Origin: an uncultured Agitococcus sp.
Lineage (GTDB): Bacteria > Pseudomonadota > Gammaproteobacteria > Pseudomonadales > Moraxellaceae
Assembly (NCBI RefSeq): GCF_937920075.1
Contig: NZ_CALETI010000122.1
Location: forward strand, 1 to 11,709
DNA length: 11,709 nucleotides
Direction: 5' to 3'
The notes under the pieces are model-generated. The model had not been told where the DNA came from. It did no database searches and worked only from the letters and a program-made list of their open reading frames with translations. Both the position numbers and the translations under genes were made by a program. How positions within the stretch are numbered: position 1 is the stretch's first letter; every line of letters begins with the position of its first letter. Positions 4,637-11,709 of this stretch are shown in pieces.

Positions 4637-4671
4637 ACTTCGGGATAACCAGACTCTGTATCAGGGGTCAT
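4615..4671 (-). CDS. 18-aa reading frame overlapping the tailspike stop (ATGA)
   Basis: The tailspike stop TGA and a following ATG share ATGA (4668-4671), the usual mark of translational coupling. The frame reads MTPDTESGYPEVKPQAYQ and stops at TAG 4615-4617. The -1 frame stays open from there to TAA 4553-4555 and encodes a Cys/Trp-rich peptide (CGWQQWCLEHKEDKDCHLN). It may be the front of a gene broken by a frameshift, a frameshifted 40-aa product, or noise. Confidence 0.25.
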   Translation of the reverse strand: MTPDTESGYPEVKPQAYQ

Positions 4672-6653
4672 GTAACCTTGCTCACGATGAGCCATTTATT
4701 AGACCAAGCATGGTAGGTCACAGTTATAGCCTGATAAGTACCTCCAGGCAACGTGTAAGTCGATGCAGAATCAATGTTCCGAGCACCACCGCTTACCGTT
4801 ACTGCATTTGTTGCTCCGAGACTCTTAATCGTATGAGTAGACCCATCAAGCGGAGATGTCGGCAGCGTCACTGTTACTGCGGATGTGTTTGTGTTACATA
4901 CAGCGTTTTCGTTGACATTGAGCGTCAGGTTTGAATTGTTCGCCAAAGTAAGTGCGTGTGTCTTTACAACCTGTTGGTATGAAGTGCCATCGTAAATTAC
5001 TGGATATGGTGAAAACTCACTCTTGCACGGATTCCATGTGCCTCCGTTTGCCCAATAAATAACACCCCTGAGTGGATTGGATGGTGCTACGTCCTGAATG
5101 TAATTGGCCTGAGGTCTACCGACAAAAACATGGTCTGGCACAGAGCTTCCAGCATCAAATCCACCGCGAGGCGGGTAAACGGTAACATTAGGCTGACCAT
5201 TCAATACATTCAGAATGTCAGGTGACACATACATAGGTTTTGCCGCCCCTACGTTTTCCAAGTTGTCACCAGAGATGAACACGGTTCCTGATTGGCGGTA
5301 GCTCAAGTTTGATGGAAGGCGATAGATGATGCCGTTGTATGCACTTGTGTTTGAAAATCTGTTCCCTACAGACGTTAGAGAATAGCTGAATGCACTGTCA
5401 GCCAGGTAAACGAAAGCATCTTGATAATATATGTATGCGAAGCATCCTTTGACATTCACCGATGATTTCGCGCCATCAACTAGAATTGCTGGTCCAGACT
5501 GATGCGTAGAATCTCCGTAAGACTCGAAGTAAACATCATTGACGTTCAGGTGAAGGAAGTTTCCATTCATCCGAATACCATAGCCACCTGCACCCCAAAA
5601 AGCCTCTATTGACCCACCATTGATGCTGCACTCCCCACTGCCCAGCAAATGTATCCCGTTGCCAGATTCTTGGCCAACAGCACGTGAACCAGGTACACCA
5701 CCCCCAAAAGCACACTCTGTCAGTCTTAAATTGTGGAACAAGCTTGCCTGCAAGCCCAGCGAGTTAAAACGAAAAGCAACATCGCTTAGTCTGGTGTAAT
5801 AGCAGCCTACAACATCAACGCCGATATTGAATAACTGGATGGTGACGTTTCTGAGATCAGCCTCGTAGCTGATTTTCACGCCCGTGCCCGTTCCACCAAC
5901 AGATGCGCCAGGGCCGAATATGCCAATATCCTCAATGCGACTTCTTCCGCCAGTGACAATCGCCGTGGTGTTTACTGGAAGTGTGGAGAAGTCCAACTTA
6001 GACCGAACCCCAGCTCCTCCACCTCCTGCTGGGCTTGTTGTGCCCCTAATTTTTTGCCAATGCTTTGTAGAAGGCATCGTGATCGTGTTGGAAACACGAT
6101 ACTCGTAAGGCGGAAAAAACAGTTCTCCATTATTCCCGATCTCGGCAAGCGCGGTATTGATGGCGGCTGAAACGTCATGTAGTTTCGTTCCAGCAATAAC
6201 GTCAGCTCGTTGAACATCACTCAAGTAATCAAAGATACTGACCACATCTCGCATCTTCTCCTGCATCGTCCGTGCCACAGCACCAGTACCAGTCTGCACA
6301 AAACTAAGGTATTGCTCAGGTACATTACCGTTTTCGTCCAGAGGAGCTACTACACCAGACGCAGCTGCTGAACCGTCAATTGAGTAAAGGTTATCTCGGT
6401 CAAAATAAACAACATCATTTGCATCTTTTAAGATAAAACGATATGCAACAGAATCATCAAGATAAATATTTGCGCGTCCATCAGCGTCTAAGATAATCGG
6501 GTTTGTGTTTGTCGTGCCTGAGTCATTCGAGTAAGTTGCAACGGGTGTAGTTGTCCCTGCTAAGTAAGTGTAAATTTTACCGCCAGTTAAAGGCGCATTG
6601 TTACCAGTTTTGAAAAAACGCGCATCAAACCAAGAAGAAAGAGAAAATGACAT
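4668..6653 (-). CDS. phage tailspike / receptor-binding protein with head-binding domain and beta-helix
   Basis: This 661-aa virion protein should form trimeric spikes that bind and possibly degrade host surface polysaccharide. Residues about 1-105 (APLTGGKIYTYLAGTTTPVATY, ILDADGRANIYL, YRFILKDANDVV) match a widespread tail-fibre/tailspike head-binding domain. A linker (about 130-146, MRDVVSIFDYL) leads to a pectate-lyase-like beta-helix (about 150-480) that opens with INTALAEIG and FFPPYEYRV. A Ser/Thr/Asn/Gly-rich C-terminal region ends at 661. No catalytic residues can be assigned by eye. ATG overlaps the upstream stop (TAATG 6651-6655), with GAGGAT as ribosome binding site. Base composition rises sharply after the head-binding domain, suggesting an exchanged receptor module. 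It is the last large gene of the late operon. Confidence 0.92.
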   Translation of the reverse strand: MSFSLSSWFDARFFKTGNNAPLTGGKIYTYLAGTTTPVATYSNDSGTTNTNPIILDADGRANIYLDDSVAYRFILKDANDVVYFDRDNLYSIDGSAAASGVVAPLDENGNVPEQYLSFVQTGTGAVARTMQEKMRDVVSIFDYLSDVQRADVIAGTKLHDVSAAINTALAEIGNNGELFFPPYEYRVSNTITMPSTKHWQKIRGTTSPAGGGGAGVRSKLDFSTLPVNTTAIVTGGRSRIEDIGIFGPGASVGGTGTGVKISYEADLRNVTIQLFNIGVDVVGCYYTRLSDVAFRFNSLGLQASLFHNLRLTECAFGGGVPGSRAVGQESGNGIHLLGSGECSINGGSIEAFWGAGGYGIRMNGNFLHLNVNDVYFESYGDSTHQSGPAILVDGAKSSVNVKGCFAYIYYQDAFVYLADSAFSYSLTSVGNRFSNTSAYNGIIYRLPSNLSYRQSGTVFISGDNLENVGAAKPMYVSPDILNVLNGQPNVTVYPPRGGFDAGSSVPDHVFVGRPQANYIQDVAPSNPLRGVIYWANGGTWNPCKSEFSPYPVIYDGTSYQQVVKTHALTLANNSNLTLNVNENAVCNTNTSAVTVTLPTSPLDGSTHTIKSLGATNAVTVSGGARNIDSASTYTLPGGTYQAITVTYHAWSNKWLIVSKVT

Positions 6654-9600
6654 TATTTTTTATCCTCATTTTGAGAAGCAGGAACAGCATATTTTGACGC
6701 TGTATTGATAGCTTTTTTGCCATAATTGCCGCTTGATAATTTTTTATCAATCAATCGTGCAGCCTCATCACTATTTAGCCAAGCTTTCGCCATTTGCTCA
6801 TCTAAAGCCTGTTTTATTAGCTTTGTTCTGTGAGCAACACTAGCCCCGCCAATAACACCTAAAAACGGATTTCCAAGAAAAGAACCAACAACACCGCCAA
6901 GCGTTCCGCCTAAAGCATCTAAAGCGTATATGTTTTGATTCATTAATTTATCAACTTGCCCCCTCGCAAAAGTGGCGGAATTTGTGCCACCACCCCCCAT
7001 AGAATCTCGCTTGGCATCTTGTAAAACCTTACCCAATCTATTGGCTGTATTTTTGCCATAAACAGATTCTATTAAAGCAATATTCTTGGAATCTTCTAAA
7101 AACATAATTAGCTTATTATCATTAACTCTACCATTTGTCTCAGTGCTTAGTTTTGCAATTTTTTCAGTAATCGCACCGCGTAAAGCTCGGTTAAATAACT
7201 GATTCTCAGCTGCCAATTCTGTGATAAATTTAGCATCATTCTGACGCATAGACGACGAGAAAAACGCATCAATAACCTTATCAGGGTCTTTTAAGTTGTT
7301 AAATATTTTGCCGCCACTTTCTAATTGCTTGGTCTCAATTGTCGCGTATTTCTTGAGTAAATTATCTAACTCAACCTCATAATCAGCTTTTAGTTTTTGA
7401 GATGTTTTAGATTTTAAAATAGCCATTGTAATCTGTTTTGACAAATCGCCAAATTCATCAAGAGCCAATTTGTTATCCTTAACAAATTTAAAAGCCTTTT
7501 CCTCCCAACCTGATTTTAAACCGCCATTACCGATATTTAAAACCTGATTTCTAAAGTTAGAGCCGATATAATCACTTAAAGCCGCTCTTGCTTCTTTTTC
7601 GCTGCCAAACGACCGCTTAAACGACTCTAACCCCTCTCTTGTGTTAACAATTTTATTGGGCAATGTTGCTAAGTTTTGACTTGAACGCTCATAGCCGCGC
7701 ATTCTTAAATCCGCAACCGCACCACGACCGTATCTAGATTCAAAATCAGCCTTTAAACCTATGGCTTTTTTATACGCATCACCTATATCTTTAGGGACAA
7801 CACCACGCGCAACCTCGTCATCCATTGAGCCGCGAACAATATGTTTTAATTGGGTCAATGTTTTGGCTTCTCTGCTATTCCCTGCCTTAACAGCCTCTCG
7901 CTGTAATTCACCGATCATGCTCTGAATAGTCTGCATTTGCTTGTAGCTCATTGTTGAGCCTAGCAAATCAGGATTAAGGCGCATATTTTCGTTGAATAAT
8001 TCTAGGTCTTTTTGCGCTTGTTGCCTTGCCATTAACAATTCATTGCCTTGTGGCGTAAGGACTTTATATCCGCGCATTGCATTATCAAGAGCCTCTTGAA
8101 ATTGCCAAATGTCCTCAGCACCAAGATTACCAACAGGATAACCATCTTGAGCCAAGCGCATAGCCATTTCATCACCGCCTAAACCGCCAGTTTTAGGAAA
8201 CGGAACTAACGCACCAGCAGCCCTTTGATTAAGCATTTTAGGGTCAATACCTAAACCTATCGCGTACTCACGATTAAGGCCGCCATACTTGGCCATAGCG
8301 GTAAGCATATCGTCAATTTGTGGATTAACTTGCTTAGGGTCAAACTTTGGCAAAGGCGGAACAGTAGGTTTAACAATAGACAACTCTGGAATATCCTTAG
8401 CTGCTTTGTTTTGACCTGCAGCCTTGCCTATTAGTTTTAACGCTGTATTTACTCGACTATCTGTCCCAGCACCCAGCCCCCCGTAATTCTCTTGTAAAAC
8501 CCCCTCTATTTTTTGCATAGGGATTCTAAGCGCGGTTACTTCGCCAAATGGGTCAACAGATTCAAAAGCATTTTTTATGTCAGTTTGTTTTTGTTGCAAA
8601 ATAGGGTCAGCAACATTAGCCAATCTTTGCGCTGCATCATCCGCACTTGTTGGAGTACCCAACTCGGTTAAAGCCGTTTGTTGTTGTTGTTGTGCTTGCT
8701 GCATTCTTGATTGTTGACTTTGTAATAACCTTGCTTTTTGAGATTCTAAATTAGTTTTATTTTGTGCTAATTTTTCACGAGCAATGGTAACAGCATCTTG
8801 AGCTGTACCACCTGCACCAATTCGCCCAAGCTCGGCTAGTCTAGCTTCTCGATTTTGCAAGAATCTGGCGTTAATATCATCGGCAACGCCTATCTTGTTT
8901 CTAAGCACATCCTCAGCGCGTAGCATATTTTTGTCGCCTAACGACTCCGCAACAATTTGCGCTGGTGTAGCTTGCGAGCCTTTGACTAATGGCTTAGGCG
9001 CGTTTTTTAAAGCAATAGAGGCCGCCTGTGGGTCTTGCAAAACATTAACCATTCCTTGACCGACTATATTCTCACGCCCACCCTTTGTTAATGGTTGATT
9101 AATTCTTGATGCAAGATTTCCAGTGGCATTTAATGCAACAGGCGCAGCAATAGAAGCCGCAATTCCTGCTAATGGAGAGCCTGTTTCTTCAGCAACCACA
9201 CCACCAAAACCACCAGCCGCGCCAAACTTGGCAGCGTTTAACGCAAGCTCTTTTAGTGTTTGTGTCGGTGTTAATACTGCGCCTGTAGCACCTTGAACCG
9301 CCCAATCCATCACGCGCTGTCTATGTGTAGTAGGGTCTTGAATAGGCAAAACAGCGCGAACCGCTCTATTTGTAATACTTGGCGATGACTGAAAATTCTC
9401 TAAACCTTTATTTGCAAGCTCGTTTAATTTAGAAAAATAACCACCTATCAGATTATCACGGCCAACAGCTTGTGCGATTTCGTTTGAAACGAAACCAGTT
9501 CCAGCCATGCCCAACCCTATTAAATTAGGCGCGGCATTGATAAACATATCTGGAATACCAGCAAAACCCTTAGCGACAGACGAAGCCGCAACTGACGCAT

Positions 9601-9685
9601 CACTAGGCGCATTATTTGCAACAGGCTTCACAACGGCTTTTGATTGAGCTTTTTTCTTAGCTAAAATATCATCATAAGCACTCAT
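6653..9685 (-). CDS. large internal virion / DNA-ejection protein (1010 aa)
   Basis: Size, position after a p32-like gene and before the tailspike, and composition suggest an internal virion protein ejected with the genome to help it cross the envelope. Hydrophobic Gly/Ala-rich segments lie at about 40-70, 150-195 and 915-950 (GGTLGGVVGSFLGNPFLG). Such segments are typical of ejection proteins that enter membranes. Between them the protein is long-helical and charged, with a Gln-rich coiled-coil-like stretch at about 305-340 (TTG/TGT microsatellite-like DNA near 8678-8705). No lysozyme or transglycosylase motif is evident. The start ATG overlaps the upstream stop (TAATG 9683-9687), and GGGAG lies about 10 bases before it. 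The exact family is not recognised; the role is inferred from context. Confidence 0.8.
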   Translation of the reverse strand: MSAYDDILAKKKAQSKAVVKPVANNAPSDASVAASSVAKGFAGIPDMFINAAPNLIGLGMAGTGFVSNEIAQAVGRDNLIGGYFSKLNELANKGLENFQSSPSITNRAVRAVLPIQDPTTHRQRVMDWAVQGATGAVLTPTQTLKELALNAAKFGAAGGFGGVVAEETGSPLAGIAASIAAPVALNATGNLASRINQPLTKGGRENIVGQGMVNVLQDPQAASIALKNAPKPLVKGSQATPAQIVAESLGDKNMLRAEDVLRNKIGVADDINARFLQNREARLAELGRIGAGGTAQDAVTIAREKLAQNKTNLESQKARLLQSQQSRMQQAQQQQQTALTELGTPTSADDAAQRLANVADPILQQKQTDIKNAFESVDPFGEVTALRIPMQKIEGVLQENYGGLGAGTDSRVNTALKLIGKAAGQNKAAKDIPELSIVKPTVPPLPKFDPKQVNPQIDDMLTAMAKYGGLNREYAIGLGIDPKMLNQRAAGALVPFPKTGGLGGDEMAMRLAQDGYPVGNLGAEDIWQFQEALDNAMRGYKVLTPQGNELLMARQQAQKDLELFNENMRLNPDLLGSTMSYKQMQTIQSMIGELQREAVKAGNSREAKTLTQLKHIVRGSMDDEVARGVVPKDIGDAYKKAIGLKADFESRYGRGAVADLRMRGYERSSQNLATLPNKIVNTREGLESFKRSFGSEKEARAALSDYIGSNFRNQVLNIGNGGLKSGWEEKAFKFVKDNKLALDEFGDLSKQITMAILKSKTSQKLKADYEVELDNLLKKYATIETKQLESGGKIFNNLKDPDKVIDAFFSSSMRQNDAKFITELAAENQLFNRALRGAITEKIAKLSTETNGRVNDNKLIMFLEDSKNIALIESVYGKNTANRLGKVLQDAKRDSMGGGGTNSATFARGQVDKLMNQNIYALDALGGTLGGVVGSFLGNPFLGVIGGASVAHRTKLIKQALDEQMAKAWLNSDEAARLIDKKLSSGNYGKKAINTASKYAVPASQNEDKK

Positions 9686-11058
9686 TATTCCAGCACTCCC
9701 AAATCTCTAGCGTTCTCTTGTAGCTCTTTTAATAATTCAGGGTCATTTTTTACTTGCATATAAGCATCAAGATACTCTTTTCTTTGCTCACTACTAGCTT
9801 TATTTGTAAAGCGGTTAAGAAATTCACCGCCTTTATAAGCAAAATTTGATGCGTTATTTTGTTTTAATATATTTAAAGCAACGGTTTTGTCATTTTCTAG
9901 AATACTGATAATCTGCTGAAACGCAGTGGTTTTTTGCGAAGGAGACGTATTTTCTTTTAATACACCCATTGCTTTAGAAAGCAGCCCCATTTCAAAATTA
10001 GAAATAGCACCAGCAGGTTTTTCCGCTTTTAGCCTCAAATTCTCTTGTAAAACATCTAGCTCAGCAAGCGCATCCTGTTGGTCTTTGTTGCCAATATATT
10101 TACTAAGAGGTGTCCCAGCAATTTTAGATTGATAGTAAGACTGCCACGCATCAGGAGGAAGCCTAGATAGAATATTCTTAGCTTTTCGCAATATAGGCAT
10201 TATGTTGGCGTATGTTTTTGTCGCACCTGCTGCATCAGCGACCAAATCTTGTCTAATCTTTGCCTCAGCCTTTACATCCGCCACCGCTCCTACACGTTCT
10301 ACAGGGTCATATACAGGCTTATTTAATTCGCGCTCTTTAAAATAAGCATCTTGCTTTAATTTCTTTTCTTTAAAAGCATACTCTCTTTCTTGTGCTGCTG
10401 TTAGCTTGTCAGGTTTAGTCATTGTTGCCCCTGCCTGACCATATGGCACTGTCTTATTTCCTTTTGTAGTGACAAACATACCTAACGACTGGCCATCCTT
10501 AAACATCTCGTAAGGATTGCCAACAGGCTGATCTAGCTCGGCTTTAGCTGCTCTTTCTTGTTTAATAGCATTGCTAAACTTAATAAACGAATCAATGTCA
10601 CCCACTTGCAAAGCGTTTTTTGCTGATACATTTAAAACATCTAAGTAATCAGGCGTAACCCCTTTGACTTCGGGCGCGATCATCTCGCGTCTTACGTCAA
10701 AATTACCCTTTAAAATGTTTTCGCCAAATAAATCAGGTGTTGGTAAGTTTTGGCCGCGTTCTGCCGCTAATACCCCTGTCATCCCTTGAGGCATTTGACC
10801 TGTGGGAATAGTCTGTGGGAATGTAGTGCGGTATTGCGCTGGTGTGCCTTGTTGCATTTTCTGCAACTCGCTAGCAATACCCTGTTGCATTTGCTTTTGA
10901 CGTAAACGCGCTTCTTTTTCCTCATTAAATTGTTCGCGTAAGGCTTGGAGTTTTAAATCGTTGGCTTGGTACGTTTGCGCCCTTGAAAATGACTCGCCAA
11001 TGTTGATTGGGTTAGCCATTGCCCGCAAAGGTATGTTCGGGTCTATTTGAAAAGCCAT
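9685..11058 (-). CDS. probable internal virion / DNA-ejection protein (457 aa)
   Basis: This is a soluble, mostly helical, highly charged protein. Two long helical stretches are Gln/Lys/Glu-rich (about 25-70 and 215-245), and the helical C-terminal half (about 265-455) has no catalytic motif or signal peptide. AAGGTGG, overlapping the stop of the previous gene, is a strong ribosome binding site for ATG 11058. The stop overlaps the start of the 1010-aa gene by one base. In podovirus-like late operons, proteins of this size and composition between the p32-like gene and the tailspike are commonly ejection or core proteins. I do not recognise the exact family, so the assignment rests on order and composition. 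Confidence 0.75.
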   Translation of the reverse strand: MAFQIDPNIPLRAMANPINIGESFSRAQTYQANDLKLQALREQFNEEKEARLRQKQMQQGIASELQKMQQGTPAQYRTTFPQTIPTGQMPQGMTGVLAAERGQNLPTPDLFGENILKGNFDVRREMIAPEVKGVTPDYLDVLNVSAKNALQVGDIDSFIKFSNAIKQERAAKAELDQPVGNPYEMFKDGQSLGMFVTTKGNKTVPYGQAGATMTKPDKLTAAQEREYAFKEKKLKQDAYFKERELNKPVYDPVERVGAVADVKAEAKIRQDLVADAAGATKTYANIMPILRKAKNILSRLPPDAWQSYYQSKIAGTPLSKYIGNKDQQDALAELDVLQENLRLKAEKPAGAISNFEMGLLSKAMGVLKENTSPSQKTTAFQQIISILENDKTVALNILKQNNASNFAYKGGEFLNRFTNKASSEQRKEYLDAYMQVKNDPELLKELQENARDLGVLE

Positions 11059-11067
11059 ATAACCACC

Positions 11068-11709
11068 TTAACCGTATTTTTTACTAATGCCGTAAATGTC
11101 AATCATATTACCCAAGCCCTGATTAAATGCGTTAGCATTTGCAGCGTAACCACTCGCCCTTGCATTAGCTTGTTGCCCTAAAATGCTAGATTGCGCGCTT
11201 GCTAGATTGCCGAATGTGTTGCTTGCGTTATTAGCGTATTGACCGCCCATGCCGCCCAATGATTGTGCGGCCTGCTGTCCGCCTTGTGATAATGAGGCTA
11301 AACGGTTGAAGTAATCGGCAAACTCACCACTGGCGCGATTGTATTCTTTGTCGTACTGTTGACTTGCCATGCCTTGTCCATAATCTTGCGCCGCTTTCAT
11401 TTGTGCGCCGCTATATCCCATGCCACGCGCCGCGCTTGAACGGTCTAGGGCTTGTTGGCCTTGCTTCAGTTGGAATTGATAAGCAGGGTTATTAGTATCA
11501 AAACGACCACCTGCCAAGCCTTTGCTTGCAAGATAAGTGTCAAACGGGTTATTTAGTTGACCACCGTTCGCGTTATTCGTTGGTTTTCTTGTTCCCCCAT
11601 CCCCAATAATTGCAACCCCGCCCATACCCATAGGGATTGTTGCGTTAAAACGTCTGCTTTTGTCATAAGCAGACGTTTGATTACGCATCAAATCGCCAAG
11701 CCTGCTAAT
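11068..11709 (-). CDS. p32-like phage DNA-transfer protein, 5' end open at the window edge
   Basis: The segments NNPAYQFQLKQGQQALDRSSAARG, YGQGMASQQYDKEYNR, LASLSQGGQQAAQSLGG and NARASGYAANANAFNQGLG follow the pattern of small phage proteins annotated as DNA-transfer protein p32 in BPP-1-like podoviruses. These are short, Gly/Ala/Gln-rich virion proteins thought to be ejected. The frame has no stop up to the window edge, so the true start may lie outside. Inside the window ATG 11686-11688 (MRNQTSAYDK) is the only early ATG, with a poor Shine-Dalgarno (AGG 12 bases away), and the residues before it (SRLGDL) also look coding. It is the first visible gene of the late operon; its stop is 9 bases before the next start. 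Confidence 0.8.
   Translation of the reverse strand: MSRLGDLMRNQTSAYDKSRRFNATIPMGMGGVAIIGDGGTRKPTNNANGGQLNNPFDTYLASKGLAGGRFDTNNPAYQFQLKQGQQALDRSSAARGMGYSGAQMKAAQDYGQGMASQQYDKEYNRASGEFADYFNRLASLSQGGQQAAQSLGGMGGQYANNASNTFGNLASAQSSILGQQANARASGYAANANAFNQGLGNMIDIYGISKKYG

Noticed and set aside
4572..4934. 120-aa + strand open frame across the tailspike 3' end
   Set aside because: It is mostly antisense to the tailspike coding region, has an Arg/Cys/Ser-rich shadow composition, and spans the 4608-4636 hairpin.
8678..8705. Tandem TTG/TGT microsatellite as a phase-variation tract
   Set aside because: It is in frame, encodes a Gln run in a coiled-coil region, and its 3-base unit would not cause frameshifts.

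Overview
The window looks like part of a tailed-phage (podovirus-like) genome or prophage from a moderately AT-rich, probably proteobacterial, host. It has two halves that converge near 4405-4670. I see no rRNA, tRNA, CRISPR or recombinase gene, and I cannot name the host.

Left half (1-4405, all genes on +): small accessory genes alternate with long imperfect inverted repeats of about 97-124 bp. Each repeat opens with an RYYYAAC box and closes with a GTTRRRY box, and its arms pair except for a displaced G and T. These are the hallmarks of integron attC sites. Four sites are clear (49-172, 2694-2815, 3092-3214, 3554-3650), two short ones are weaker (928-973, 1643-1704), and a lone box (4399-4405) ends the array. 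They split the region into six cassette-like units: a DNA methyltransferase; a two-gene unit with a ribbon-helix-helix-like protein and its own operator-promoter and terminator; a two-gene unit with a helix-turn-helix regulator; a 66-aa protein; a 110-aa protein resembling part of a Mu gpI-type protease; and a second methyltransferase. In five of the six units the last gene's TAA stop lies inside the RYYYAAC box. The unpaired G and T lie on the coding strand, so the sites appear inverted relative to the genes. In that reading the lone box borders the first unit as an attI-like site would. No integron integrase is in the window.

Right half (4668-11709, all genes on -): a virion module read from the right edge, with a p32-like DNA-transfer protein (open at the window edge), two probable ejection/internal virion proteins of 457 and 1010 aa, and a 661-aa tailspike with a head-binding domain and a beta-helix receptor-binding part. 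Junctions are tight (two TAATG overlaps), implying one translationally coupled late operon.

Taken together, the phage appears to keep an integron-style cargo of anti-restriction and regulatory genes beside its tailspike operon. An integrase supplied from elsewhere would be needed to move the cassettes.
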